From Maniola hyperantus (taxonomy: Eukaryota > Arthropoda > Insecta > Lepidoptera > Nymphalidae): 64,000 nt of DNA. Shown here in pieces: positions 20,666 through 32,344 of this stretch. Every line of letters begins with the position of its first letter. The stretch's first letter is position 1. The stretch lies in assembly GCF_902806685.2 (NCBI RefSeq), contig NC_048539.1, positions 3,546,501 through 3,610,500 of the forward strand, in the 5' to 3' direction. Below the pieces are notes generated by a model that was not told where the DNA came from, ran no database searches, and worked only from the letters and a program-made list of their open reading frames with translations. Both the position numbers and the translations under genes were made by a program.

Positions 20666-23600
20666 TTAGTAAGAACTGTGCAGAGACACAAGTAAAGAAC
20701 TTGGTCATTAACAACAAAACATCCCTTTTACCTGACACAGTTCTGTATTCAGTGGATAAACGAGACTTTAGGCCACATTTAAAGGTTTTTGTTGACGGTT
20801 TTGAGATTACAGGTTTACTAGATTCCGGTGCTTGCGCGTCAATTTTGGGTAACCAGGCGCACAAGGTTTTTTTGAGATTCGGTTATAAATTGCATAGCAG
20901 TATTGATACCACATTTTCAGTGGCAAATGGAGACAAACTTGATTGCATGGGTTATATGTTTATTCCGATTACTTATAATTCCGTAACTCACATAATAAAA
21001 TTTTTTGTAGTACCCTCTATAATAGCGGATGTTATTTTTGGCTGTGACTTTTGGAAAACATTTCAGTTAGCCCCTGGCATTTTTGATAATTTAGAATTAA
21101 TTAAGGCACCTTCTCAATTTTACAATATTTGTGCGATTGATAATGAACAAATTCATACCATCACTTCTTTTGAAAACTTATCATCTCAACAGAAAGAATT
21201 AGCCCAGTCTGTAGTAAATAAATTTTTAGATATTTCTTCAACGAAAATTGGATTGGGTAGAACAAAATTAATTGAACATGTTATTGACACCGGTGATGCC
21301 TTGCCAATAAAAATAAAACAATATCCACTTTCTCCCGAAAAGAAGGAAGCTTTAAGTAAAGAGTTAGATAGGATGCTGGAAATGGACGTAGTTACTCCGA
21401 GTGAAAGCCCTTGGAATAACCCAGCAATTTTAGTGAAAAAGGCAAATGGAGACTGGAGATTTTGCCTAGATTGCAGGAAATTAAATTCAGTGACAAAGGG
21501 GGATTCATACTCAATACCGTACATTCCACAAATTCTAGATAGCTTGAAAGAGGCAAGGTTTTTATCATCGATTGATTTAAGTTCAAGTTTCTGGCAAATT
21601 CCATTAGCTAACGACTCTCAGGAAAAAACCAGTTTTACAGTTCCTGGTAGAGGGTTATTCAAATTTAAAGTCATGCCGTTTGGCCTATGCGGTGCACCAG
21701 CACGACAGCAGAGGTTAATGGACCAGTTATTTAATCAAAATTTTTGTAGTGATATTGAAAATGGAATAGTATTTTGTTATATAGATGATATTGTTATTTG
21801 TTCTGCTGATTTTGAAACCCATTTAATTTTATTAAACAGAGTTCTGGATAAACTAAAAATGGCTCAACTATCCATAAATTTTGATAAATGTAATTTTTTT
21901 CGAAACCCTTTGAAATATTTAAGGTATATAGTGGATGAATTTGGTTTACGCACAGATCCTGGAAAAGTTGCCGCAGTTTTGAACTTTCCGACCCCAAAAA
22001 CTGCACAGGAGGTAAAGATTTTCCTAGGCACTTGTTCTTGGTACAGGCGCTTTATTAGGAATTTTTCAACCATAGCTGCACCACTCAATAGACTAACGAG
22101 TAAAGGAAAGAACGCACCTAAATTTGAGTGGAGCGAACAGGCAGAGGTAGCATTTAATACATTGAAGAATGCGTTGGTAACCGCACCTGTTCTTGCGGTA
22201 CCGAATTTTGAAAAACCATTCAAAATACATTGTGATGCTTCTGCATATGGTGTTGGCGGTATGCTAACGCAAGAAACCGATGGTTGCGATCATCCCATTG
22301 CGTATGTCAGTAGGAGCCTAAATAAAAACGAAAGGAATTACAGCGCGACGGAACGCGAGGCTCTAGCTGTGATTTTTGCAGTGGAGAAATTTCAGGCTTA
22401 TTTTGGTTCCAAGCCAGTCACAATTATCACAGACCATGCATCCCTAAAGTGGTTCTTAAATTTAGAAAATCCCTCAGGACGACTCGCCAGATGGGGTTGT
22501 AGATTATCACAGTATAATTTTGTTATCGAACATAGGAAGGGTTGTGATAATGTAGTTCCGGATACCTTGTCGAGACTCATACACGTAGATGTAGTTGGTG
22601 ATCGTAATGATAACTCTAGTCAACAAGTTTTGGTAGATGACTGGTATGACAAAACATTTAATGGCTGTAAAATCAATCCAGCAAATTTTCCGAATTTTTG
22701 TATTTTGAACGATAAACTATATCGTTACAGTAAATGTAAATACCAGCTTCTCAGTGAGTTCGACTGGAAAGAGGTAGTCCACAAGAACGACATCCTTAGA
22801 ATTATGCAACAAAACCATGCAGATGCAACTGCAGGTCATTTTGGTGTGTTCAAAACTCATCGCAGATTATCCCTCAGATATTTTTGGCGTGGTATGTATA
22901 AGGACGTGGTTGAGTACGTTAAGAATTGTGATACTTGCTCTGCGTATAAACACACGACATCAGCCACTCCAGGTCTGCTTGGGAAGCCTAAAGTCTGCGA
23001 GAGACCTTTTCAGGTCATTTCGGCTGATTTAGTCGGACCTTTGCCTAGGTCTAAATCAGGATTTACATTTCTTTTTGTGGTGACGTGTTGTTTTTCGAAA
23101 TATACAATGTTGTTTCCGTTACGGCGTGCCACAGGTGCCGCTGTTGTTAAAGCGCTAGAGAATTTTGTATTTTTGAACCATAGTGTTCCAGAGACTGTGA
23201 TTGTGGACAATGGGTCCCAATTTACAGGATCTGAATTCCGTAATCTCATTAAGCGTTATAATATTCCGAAATTACACTACACACCACTGTACACTCCGCA
23301 AGTTAACCTTGTTGAGAGGTACAATAAGGTTGTTATGACTGCTGTAGCCGCTTTTGTGAAAGATAACCACAGGTCCTGGGACGAAAACCTGTACAAGGTC
23401 CAGTTCGCCATAAACAGTGCGGTTAATGAATCCACTGGATTCTCCCCGTTCTTCCTTGTCCACGCTAGAGAACCGGTTTTAAATGGTTCCTTCTATAAGG
23501 ACACGGATAAGGAGTACGAGGCCGGAATTCCAAGGGAGGAATACGCAGGAAAGTTTGGATCTTTGGAGGACATATTTGGTCAGGTTAGGAGAAATTTGCT

Positions 23601-23850
23601 TCAGGCTCATGCAGAGTATGCAACGCATTACAACTTAAGGCGTAGGTCTGCAAGCTATTCTGTTGGGGACATAGTGTGGAAAAAGACCTATCCACAAAGC
23701 GACGCTACAAATTTTTTCGCAGCTAAGCTGGCACCTAAGTATGAAAAGTGCAGGGTTGTCAAGGTTTTGTCACCTTTGGTTTACGAACTAGTTAGAGTAG
23801 CTGACAACCACCCAATAGGCACTTGGCATATTAAGGATATTAAGAAGTAG
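20660..23850 (+). CDS. pol: Pol of Gypsy element (protease, RT, RNase H, integrase), expressed by -1 shift
   Basis: The frame is open from 20635 to the stop at 23848-23850; it has no needed ATG and is entered from gag. Counting residues from 20701: aspartic protease with LLDSGA (DSG at 41-43); reverse transcriptase with VKKANGDWRF, FCLDCRKLN and the catalytic YIDD (360-363); RNase H with HCDAS (Asp512) and TDHASLKWF; integrase with an HHCC zinc site (His706, His713, Cys743, Cys746) and the DD35E triad (Asp776, Asp836, Glu872). A C-terminal tail (KLAPKYEKCRVVKVLSP) resembles the GPY/F-type end of Gypsy integrases. Oddities are GAPARQQRLMD where GAPATFQRLMD is usual, and YLRYIVDEFG where YLGHIV is usual. 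No stop or frameshift interrupts it. Confidence 0.93.
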
Positions 23851-23961
23851 ATATTTGCCATTACTTAGTTTGGTCTAAACTGTTTGAATATTTAAGTTAT
23901 CAATATTCAATTAGGAATTTGTATGAGTGTAGTGATGTTCTGAATTAACAGTAACATTACC

Positions 23962-24249
23962 ATGGTTCAGTTGAGGAGGAATGTAGTGGATGTATGTAGG
24001 GATGAATATGTGATGATTGGAATGCTTGTGGTAGACCAACCGGTTGAGAAAGTAAAAATGCAAATATCGTACTTTGGGGATAACGAAAAGGGGGGGGTTT
24101 TGTGTTTTGTTTTCGTTTTCCTTCTAGATAACGGATCATTTCTGTTATTTTTCCGATTCTGTTCCGAGATCTATTTTCTAGGAGAGTTATTTCGTTTTTT
24201 TTTCTCATATTCCGATTTTGATTCGGTTTTAATTTTCCGAATGGGATAG
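23962..24249 (+). other. Small ORF (95 codons) between pol and 3' LTR
   Basis: The ATG has a strong context (ACCATGG). The peptide is hydrophobic in the middle and end (CFVFVFLLDN, SFLLFFRF) and has no envelope motif: no signal peptide followed by furin site, and it is far too short for env. It may be chance. The rest of 23851-24661 is noncoding. Confidence 0.25.
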
Positions 24250-24661
24250 AGAACGGTTGCCATATCAGATGGACCCGTTCACAACCAGATTTTCCGTATT
24301 TGTTGAGTAACAAATATTACGATGGTAGTTTAAAAGAGTGAACCACCGTAGGCCTAGACGCATTCTATCAGTCAGCTGAAGAATGATGCCAAGATGTTTC
24401 CACTCAAGTGTCTTAGACACCATGAAGTTTTTTTGTATATATTCTTTTTAGAAGTTAGGGTTGTGTAGTTAAGTATAATGTATAAAACCTTACACTGTTT
24501 TCAGTATATTTATTTTGTTAGACAATTTTCCTTGTTAGTAGTAGATGTGCGTTCACGCGTAACTTCTGTGTTTTTTTTTTGTTTGTTTGTTTCAGGCAAA
24601 TTGTTAGTAGTTGTTGGATGACGCTGAGGGCAGCGTGGTTCAACCTGTTGAACCTTTTCGT

Positions 24662-24672
24662 AGGAGGGGAAG
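24662..24672 (+). promoter_or_regulatory. Polypurine tract
   Basis: AGGAGGGGAAG lies three bases before the 3' LTR. This is the expected position for the RNase-H-resistant primer of plus-strand synthesis. Confidence 0.85.
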
Positions 24673-24675
24673 TAT

Positions 24676-26156
24676 TGTGACGTTGTAAATTTTGAACTAC
24701 TAATTAGCGTTTCGCTTTTAATAAAAATTTATTTTGTTCAAAGTATGTTGGTGCCACCTAGCATCAAGGTGCAGAACTACGCGTGGGTCGATGTTCAGAG
24801 TTCATTCGAGCCACAATAGATGGCGTTTGCTTCGTTGTCAATTGTCGTAAAAATAAAACAAAATAATTAAATAAAACCATAATATCATTTGTTTATTGTT
24901 AAGTCATTAACAAAACGGTTCTTATAATATATCCTTAGGTTCCGCAAATATTCAAAAATGAATTGGCTTCATGATCAAACTAACTGAGAGCGGCGACACT
25001 CGGGTTGCGTCTGGCAACACCGATAGGTGAGATTTAGAATTTTCCTGGAGTCAACATGTGAAGACGAATTTTTTTTCGTTCCAGGAAAATCTCATTCTTT
25101 TTCGCCCATGGCTTCGCCTGGAAAAATACAATAGTCATAAATTTTAGTCATCCTAACGTATTTTCAATGTTTCATCAGTTATGGTGAGTGAAAAATCAAG
25201 TAATGTGGATTCGACAAAATGGCGGTTTGGTTAGAGAAAATCCTAATCTCATGATTTCTTTCAGTTCCAGTTATTTTAACTTCCCAAATAAATGAGGATA
25301 ATGGGTTGTGGGTGGACTTCTGAAAACCATTGGTGGCCAGGAGTTCAATAGGTGAGTTGTGTTTGATCGGGAAAATTCCACGTGTCGAAATTTTCACACA
25401 GCACAAATTATAATCTTGTTTTTCTTTGTTACAGGGTTTTACGTTTACGTTTTACGTTTAGCTTCAGTTTTCCGTTTTAGTTTTCCGTTTGCGTTTTCGG
25501 TTTTCGTATTTATTTCTTTTGCACATTCACGTTGACAACTTAATTGCTATGGATAAGACTTGGTGAAAATCTTTGTAATGAAACATTTCGGTTGTGAAGA
25601 ATCAAATAAATTGAGTTTTGGATCTTGGCCGATGCCGTCCAGCTACCTTGCAGTCTTCGCACCTACAAGTAAGCAAATGTTTGTATCCTGCAACAGTTTA
25701 GTGAACCTTCTTAGTGTATGTGTACAGTAAGAACCCTGTCTTTACTACTGAGCTTTTATTTTGAAACAATTTTATGAATTTTACTGTGTCATTGTCTATT
25801 CCATGCCAATGGCATCTTAAATTTAAAACATAGATTTTATGTACTATCTACCTAAGGCATTCTAATGTATCTAAATTAAGTCTTGGCATTAAGCTAGAAT
25901 AACTAAGCATTATTAGCCATCCTTATGTATTAAGCGACCCCGGTAAAAGTTACATTAAAAACAATTTTGCCTAACATCTAGCAAATTTCATTTATAACAC
26001 CTCATATACATTACAAGGGAGTCGACGGCTAGCTTCTATTCTTTACTAGGTAGATAGATCAAGTAAGTAAATTATTTTTTTCCTCTAATCTTTGTAAGGT
26101 GGTAGATTATTCCGTATCCGGGTATATTTCTATTCCGCCAATTTACCACCCTTACA
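24676..26156 (+). repeat. 3' LTR of the Gypsy element
   Basis: Same length and, by eye, same sequence as the 5' LTR, including the splice-like signals and the T-rich stretch. It is followed by AATT (26157-26160), matching the AATT at 16744-16747. From 26161 to 26500 the flank is AT-rich host DNA with no feature recognised. Confidence 0.95.
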
Positions 26157-26504
26157 AATTGGCAAAAATTTGAAGAAAAATTCAAAATTGTGAAAAAAAG
26201 ATGGCCGCCATACAAATTTCGTCGGCGTCCATCTCGGAGGGTATGAAAGATGGAAGGAGTGGTTTCCTGGCGAAAGATGATCAGGATCCGAAGACCTACT
26301 CGATGGATAGAAAAAAAATTCAAAATGGCGGAATTTATTTTTTCATTGAAAATGTATGACTTTTTTTTAATTTGCAGAAATTCTTCAAAATGGCGATTAT
26401 AAATCTCGAGAGCTGCGAGCAAAATACTAGTGTATATAATATATACTTCCAAAAAGATGTTGTATAGTTACAACAAAGGTTGGTGAATATGATTGGTTGA
26501 TTGG

Positions 26505-26645
26505 CCGAGTAGAAACCAAAGGGGTATGGGTTTAACAAAAACTGCCATACCCCTTCCAGGTTAGCTCGCTATCATCTTAGACTGCATCATCACTTACCAC
26601 CAGGTGAGATTGCAGTCAAGGGCTAACTTGTATCTGTATAATAAT
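26505..26645 (+). mobile_element. SINE family B, 3' part
   Basis: AACTGCCATACCCCTTCCAG, TAGACTGCATCATCACTTAC and AGATTGCAGTCAAGGGCTAA match the 3' half of the full copy at 48980-49314. The tRNA-like head is missing. Confidence 0.65.
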
Positions 26646-26789
26646 AAGGTTTCCAATTTTTATTCGATATTTTTTGAATAGGTAGGAAAGAACCTACCTA
26701 CTTCTAAAGAATCAATGAGTTTAGGTATCATGTTTGACTCGTCTGCTTAAATTAATTTAATAATATATTTAATAATCCCGCGTTTTCAT

Positions 26790-26920
26790 TCGAACCAAAG
26801 CTTGCCTGTGAGAGATCACTTTAGCAATAAGGCCGCCTTTGCACCCTCTTACAAGTCTTCTGTATCTGATATTGTTATCTGTATAGTTAATTTTAAATAA
26901 AATAAAAATAAAACTTGATC
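26790..26920 (+). mobile_element. LINE 3' end (GCAATAAGGCCGCC type)
   Basis: GCTTGCCTGTGAGAGATCAC and TTTAGCAATAAGGCCGCCTT, ending in AAATAAAATAAAAATAAAAC, match 42600-42755. This is a 5'-truncated 3' untranslated end without coding sequence. Confidence 0.55.
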
Positions 26921-27204
26921 ATCCATGAAATAAATTTCATCGCAACAAATTGCTAAACAGTTCGCGCTGACACTAAATAATGTATTGTGTGGAAATTTAT
27001 TTAACACGCTTAAGCCTTCAGTTGGCGGAGATTCTACAGAATTACCAGCTATTAATATAGAAGGGTCTTTACATTATCCGACACGATATTGTAATCGGGT
27101 GCCATCCAATCTTGATAAATTGGATGGCACCCGATTGTCTGTCTGGTGTATCTGTTGATCACAACAGAGAGACCTGTAACTTGGCACATTTCTTGTAAGA
27201 TGTT

Positions 27205-27430
27205 ATCCTAGGGTTCATCATCTCAACCCTTTATCGGCCCACTACTGAGCCCCTCTCAGAATTATAATGGTTTAGGCCATATAGTCCATCACGCTGGCCA
27301 ATTGCAGATTAGCAGACTTCACACACTTTTGAGAACATTATCGAGAGCTCTCAGGCATGCAGGTTTCCTCGCGATGTTTTCCTTCACTACAATACTAAAT
27401 CCTTTAGAAAGTCGTTGATCCAGCTGGCCG
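27205..27430 (-). mobile_element. SINE family C fragment
   Basis: On the plus strand TCATCATCTCAACCCTTTAT, CACGCTGGCCAATTGCAGAT, ACTTCACACACTTTTGAGAA and TTCCTCGCGATGTTTTCCTT appear in order, the reverse of a SINE whose tail is TGATGATGAT. The tRNA-like head is missing, cut near 27430. Confidence 0.6.
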
Positions 27431-27733
27431 GAAGTTTTTGAAACTGCACTCACCGGTAATTGTCGTAGTTTTCTGTTTAATATACGCTTATGCTCGTAGA
27501 CTTGATTCTATAACAGCTAATCTTATGATTTGCTCGCTCCCTTTTTAGCTTTCTTATCTTTTAGACTATGTCATGTATTGTGGTTCTTCATCGGGTACAT
27601 TTTATTTTTTGGAGAAACAGCCAAAATAGATTGCTCTGTAGAGCGCTGAATAGAATTTTTAATGCTTACTACTGTCTCCAACGATTCCTGCTGCTCAACA
27701 ATATTATTTCTACTGAGTCGGATCACAATATGA

Positions 27734-27917
27734 GCCTCAATAGCTCAACCGGTATAGGAGTGGACTGAAAACCGAAAGGTCGACGGTTCAAACCCCGCCC
27801 GTTGCACTATTGTCGTACCTACTCCTAGCACAAGCTTGACGCTTACTTGGAGAGGAAAGGGGAATATTAGTCATTTAAAAAATGGCTAATATTCTTTTAA
27901 GAAAAAAAAAAAAAAAA
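27734..27917 (+). mobile_element. SINE family A, complete
   Basis: GCCTCAATAGCTCAACCGGT (A box) and GACGGTTCAAACCCCGCCCG (B box), then the body and an A tail at 27901-27917. It is very like the copy at 38188-38363. Confidence 0.8.
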
Positions 27918-28022
27918 TCGCATCGGATGATGTTAACATGTAAAAACGCGTAAACCTTTCAAACGGCCTTGGTAGGTATTCAGTTAGGATGAAATTAATT
28001 ATTGAAGCTTCAATATCTTAAG

Positions 28023-28340
28023 GCAGTGGTCCGACCGCCGACGATGAACGAGAAACGAGTAGAACTAGAACCTTAAACGAGTTGGTGATCAGCGGGTAGC
28101 GAGTATGTAGTTTCGATAGTTTTGTCGCCTATAAGCGAGTGTGCCAGTGCGACGAGCGATTAATCGCGCCACTCGCCCGCGGTCGCTCAGTCCTGTGCAA
28201 ACCTGCGCGCGCGTTACACGTGTTCAAGCGAGCGAGCATCGCTGAACGAATATCGCTGAGCGAGTTTATTTTTGAAAGCTCGTTGCTCGGCGACAAAACT
28301 AGTAAAGCGAGTCGTCGCCGGCAGTGTGAACAGTCAGAGG
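28023..28340. mobile_element. GC-rich MITE-like inverted repeat
   Basis: CGACGATGAACGAG, GTTTTGTCGCC and CGAGCGA blocks at the left recur inverted at the right (GGCGACAAAACTAGT, CGAGTCGTCGCCGG). Ends resemble CAGTGGTCCGAC / CACACTGCC. Frames on both strands across 28129-28362 are by-products of the palindrome. A SINE-A tail scrap (ATATTAGTCATTTAACATAG) follows at 28348-28390. Confidence 0.55.
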
Positions 28341-28894
28341 GCAATTTTTGAATATTAGTCATTTAACATAGCTAATATTTTTTTTAAAATTAATTAAAAT
28401 ATGCTCAATTAGATATGAAACGTATTATTCCAAGTTTATACTAACTCCCGTGAAATAACCCGCGCCGACAGTAAATAATGGGTTCTGCGAAAATGTATTA
28501 CACTCTATAGCTTTCAGTCAGCAGGGATTCCGTAGAATAACCAAGACTATTTATAAACCTTGGGAACGTTTTAAATAAAATTGGAATGAAAATGGGCAAG
28601 ATTAATCTAAGTTTTTCACGCCATGTGGTGTCGTGTCGTGGCTTTGTTTGTCGTCGTCTGATGCAGAGACATCGTACGACAAAAATATATTGAACCATTT
28701 TCTAGGTACATATAGTGGTGATAGGTACATAAAAATTGCTTAATTTAAGTAATTATTAAGTATTTTATTACTAACTATTATCTACTAACCATTCATTATA
28801 AGTTTGTTTATATTTTATGGACAAGATGAATAAATTATAGTTTTATAATTTATTCCTTCTTTTATTTCGACATACCATTCTTTTGTATTTCACG

Positions 28895-29205
28895 CACCGC
28901 ATCGGCATCAATTAACGCGGAGCTTTTACGGATGCGGATTCATATTTGGAACAAGTAACGATCTGCAACGAAATTGGGCGGGGCTGAGTGGCGCGTGCCT
29001 CGCGCGGTTGCTGTAGATATATTCGTTCGCTAACTGACCAATCAAAAAGTGTACAATGGTACCCAACAGGGTTCTACGGATATTCGCATCCGCATCCGCA
29101 AATGCGGAACATACGCATTAATTTAGACATCGGCATCCGCAACCGTGGATGTGAACTTTTAATCATCCGCGGTGTCAAGATGTTGGCATCTCCAACAACC
29201 CTGCT
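28895..29205. other. Possible MITE with CGCATCCGCATCCGC runs
   Basis: The stretch is GC-richer than its surroundings and contains GGATGCGGATTC and its complements (GCATCCGCATCCGCAAATGC, GATGTTGGCATCTCC). I know similar dispersed sequences from Lepidoptera but cannot fix the ends here. Confidence 0.3.
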
Positions 29206-29235
29206 CTGTAGTCATAGTCATGGATGTGTGGTCTA

Positions 29236-29442
29236 CTAGATGATACTCGTGACTTTGTCTGCGTGTATACAGGTTTTTTTATTCCCGCGGGAACATTTGT
29301 CATTTTCCGGAATAAATAGTAGCCTTTGTATTAAGTCAGGGTGTAAGCTATTTCCATTCCAAATTTCAGTCGATTCCGTCCAATAGTTTTTGCGTGAAAG
29401 AGTAACAAACATACACACTTTCGCCTTTATAATTATAGGTAT
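29236..29442 (-). mobile_element. Helitron-like element
   Basis: CTAGATGATACTCGTGACTT, the TTTCCGGAATAAATAGTAGC block, and TTTCGCCTTTATAATTATAG. It is the same subtype as 4995-5226 (CCAATAGTTTTTGCGTG). Confidence 0.65.
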
Positions 29443-29750
29443 AAGTTTGATTTTTTACCGACTTCCAAAAAGGAGCTGGTTCTCAATTCGGCCCGTTTTT
29501 AAATATTGTTTTTAAAAGACTTTTTAGATAAAACAGAGACTAAAAGCATTCCAAGAGTGTCTGAGATCGAATTTAATACCTTACAAAATAGAAAGTTTTA
29601 TATTTTTCACTTTGATCGAAATCTAATTACGAAAGAAGGCAAAGTCTGAGGAATATTGGCTTTTTTCACAGGAAAATAAATTTTCCGATTGTTGAGTTGC
29701 CTGTCAAAATTGTCATCATGGAGTTCTATTTCGGGGTCGCTTTTGATTTA

Positions 29751-30240
29751 TACAGGGTGGCCGGGGATGTGACGTCTAAAAGAAAAATTTAAATACCTTA
29801 TATTGAGGGGTATCCAAATCACAAAAATCCCTGACCATACATAGGGATGTATAGTCAGTGATTTTATTAGTTAAGGAGATATGAATTTTTTCATTTTTTT
29901 TTCAAGTCCTGAAGTTTTGTAACTACTGCGCTCGAACAACGATTTTGAACTTTCGATATTTTTTTTATCATGTTCCATAACGCCCAGGTAAACCTTAATT
30001 TTTTAGACAATAGTTGATTTTATGGATACTAATTAACACTAAAAAAATGTCCAAAAACGTTTTACAGAAAGAGAAAAAAATAAAAACCACTGATGGATGA
30101 AAATTATGAAAAAAACATTAGAAATACATATCTCCTAAACTACTAAAAATCGCTGAACATACATAGGGGTGATTTGGATACCCCTCAACATAAGATATTT
30201 AAATTTTTCTTTTAGACGTCACATCCCCGGCCACCCTGTA
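29751..30240. mobile_element. TIR element, 490 bp, TTA duplication
   Basis: It starts TACAGGGTGGCCGGGGATGT and ends with the complement ACATCCCCGGCCACCCTGTA. TTA lies on both sides (29748-29750, 30241-30243). The arms extend through GACGTCTAAAAGAAAAATTT and, with mismatches, to the ACATAGGG repeats (29841, 30162). No transposase is present; it is a non-autonomous DNA element. Confidence 0.75.
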
Positions 30241-30422
30241 TTAGGGGACGTTTTACCCCATCCCGATTCCACGCGGATAGAAAGTGGATTTTACAGTAAA
30301 TAAGTAATTCTTGTGATTGCCTGAGCCAGAGCCATGTTGTATTTCACCGTTTCAAAACAAACCTATTTTTCGAGGAATCATTTGAAAACTTATAGAATAT
30401 CCTTCGATAGTTCTATTTATAA

Positions 30423-30607
30423 CTAGATGATGCCCGCGACTTCGTCCGCGTGGATTTAGGTTTCAAAAAAAACCCGTCGGAACTCTTTGGTTTTCTAGGA
30501 TAAATAGCCTATATCCTTCCTCGGGATGCAAGCTATCGCTGTAGTAAATTTTGTCAAAATTGGTTAAACAGATAGAAACACTTTCGCATTCATAATATTA
30601 GTATGGA
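30423..30607 (-). mobile_element. Helitron-like element
   Basis: CTAGATGATGCCCGCGACTT to ACTTTCGCATTCATAATATT and AGTATGGAT, with the CTTCCTCGGGATGCAAGCTA block. Internally it is slightly shortened. Confidence 0.7.
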
Positions 30608-30727
30608 TTTTTTTATGATACCTACTGTTTTAACCTACACTTGAAAGTAGTTTCAAGAAATGCAAAGTGTCGCTACTAGATGGCATTAACAGTCGCTACA
30701 GTACTGAGTGAACATACATATTACAAA

Positions 30728-30850
30728 TTTTCTCACTGGCAGCAAGCGAACCGTAGCATAGCGGTCAGTGCGTCGGGCGCGATCCCAGGAGACGCAAGGT
30801 TCCCGGGATCGCACCATAGACATCTTGAGTAGAAATCGGACATCTTACCA
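30728..30850 (+). mobile_element. tRNA-like SINE head
   Basis: CCGTAGCATAGCGGTCAGTG resembles an A box with D-arm, and GCAAGGTTCCCGGGATCGC is a weak B box. The intervening CGGGCGCGATCCCAGG could pair, but no full tRNA fold is convincing. Confidence 0.35.
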
Positions 30851-30909
30851 CTAGTCTATCACGTTCTAGTCCGTCAGTCAAGAGAACATAAGATTTACAG
30901 ATTTACAGA

Positions 30910-31100
30910 GCCTCGTTAACTCAACGGTTAAATGAGGTCCGAAAATAAAGGAGCGAAATGAAAACCGAAAGGTCGTCGGTTCAAACTCCTGTTTTCCCTG
31001 CATTATTGTCGTACCTATCCTAGCACAAGCTTTACGCTTAATGGGAGGGGAAAGGCGAATATTAGTCAGCAAGATAAAGGCTAATGTCATTTTTAAAAAA
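30910..31100 (+). mobile_element. SINE family A, diverged
   Basis: GCCTCGTTAACTCAACGGTT with about 20 extra bases before AAAACCGAAAGGTCGTCGG, then TCCTAGCACAAGCTTTACGC and AATATTAGTCAGCAAGATAA. It is older than the 27734 and 38188 copies. Confidence 0.65.
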
Positions 31101-31326
31101 CCAGTTTTAAACATAAAATAGGCCCTAATCAAAATAACAAAGTATTTGCAAAATCACGTTTGGCCCCATTAAAATGAACGTCTCTCAAGTTCAACCTAAT
31201 AGGAGCTTAGATTATATTTTGTCATCCAAAGTTTGAGATAAACAGCCAAACAACAACGCTTAGGCTCATGTCGGAATAATTATATTGTACACTTGGGAAC
31301 AAAGTGTTCATCGTTAAATAAATTTT

Positions 31327-31432
31327 CACGACTTCGTCCGCGTGGACTACATTCAGCCCGATCCGTCCAGTAATTTCAGCTGTGCGTTGATAGATCAGTC
31401 AGTTAGTCAATCCTTGTATATATTTAGATTTA
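31327..31432 (-). mobile_element. Helitron-like element, GACT family, internally deleted
   Basis: ACGACTTCGTCCGCGTGGAC is joined directly to ATTCAGCCCGATCCGTCCAG, then GTGCGTTGATAGATCAGTCA and TATATATTTAGATT. About 100 bp of the body is missing. 31433-32340 holds nothing else supported, apart from GTACGCGACAGAAAATAATG at 31764 (MITE end). Confidence 0.6.
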
Positions 31433-32344
31433 CATGGATATGGCACTACTCTGGTCTTAGGCACATGTTATATTGTAAACGGGTTGTTACTGAATCATGT
31501 TATCTGAAAGCAAGTACAGACCGAAGTAGCACTTCGTCATTGTTAGCTTCCATATCCAGAATACGCTAGTTATGCCGATGCACGGCGTGGTCTGTTTGAC
31601 GTGAATGTACTCGTAATTTACTGGCTATACGTGCGCCGAGTGCTTTTACATATACTCTGTTCTTCGCTGAGCACCTAGTATAAAACAAAAAGGAAAAACC
31701 GACTTCAAACTACTGTATTTGCCCATATCATGCCTAAAAGTGAGTAAGTAGGTACAGTACGCGACAGAAAATAATGTACATCGGCCTTTTTGAAAAATTT
31801 GACATTAATTAATATTGACGATACCTTGAGTATCAGGTGACAAATTAATTATTACGTTCGAAAGCTCTTCCAATGGCAGGATAATGTTAGATCAAACAGG
31901 CTATTACAGGATTTCCGGTGTAAGTAATCTAATAGTTACGATAAGAGTTGGACTACTGTATAGGTAGCATGTAAAAAATCATATGAAAAGCCTTTCAATA
32001 TAAATAACACTTGTTAAGTAGTATGTGAAAAATCACAAAGCAAGTTTGAAAATCGTTATTATTGATCCCACTTTATGGTTTAAATTTCGTGCCCGCATAG
32101 TTATAGCCAGCCAGACTAAGGTGCTAAAGAGCGTACGATCGAGAACACTTGCATCGCTGCGTATTAGAGAGAGTACAACATCTAGTTAAATAAATAACAC
32201 AAAAAACCATTTGCTACGTTTCACGAAATACACATTTTCAATTAATCATAAGTGCGAAGATTCACTTTTCATGAAAAACCACTTTCAATATTAATGATAT
32301 ATCAGTGCTATTGATCTTCACCATCATTCCTAGTTGAATTAATA

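Larger units (their letters stand above)
16748..26156 (+). mobile_element. Full-length Ty3/Gypsy LTR retrotransposon, 9,409 bp
   Basis: All hallmarks are present: two 1,481-bp LTRs with TG...CA ends, a 4-bp AATT target duplication (16744-16747 and 26157-26160), a tRNA-Lys-type primer site, gag, pol in the order protease, reverse transcriptase, RNase H, integrase, and a polypurine tract next to the 3' LTR. Integrase after RNase H places it in Ty3/Gypsy (Metaviridae), not Ty1/Copia. No envelope-like ORF is seen. Both main ORFs are intact and the LTRs show no difference by eye, so the copy is recent. The clade is uncertain; mdg3-like is my best guess from the gag and C-terminal pol style. Confidence 0.95.

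Noticed and set aside
20701..20703. TTG at 20701 as the start of pol
   Set aside because: Eukaryotic pol would not start at TTG. The frame is open upstream to the slip site, so entry by frameshift is more likely.
23957..24313. 118-codon minus-strand ORF in the Gypsy element
   Set aside because: Antisense to the noncoding 3' part; low-complexity peptide with no motif.
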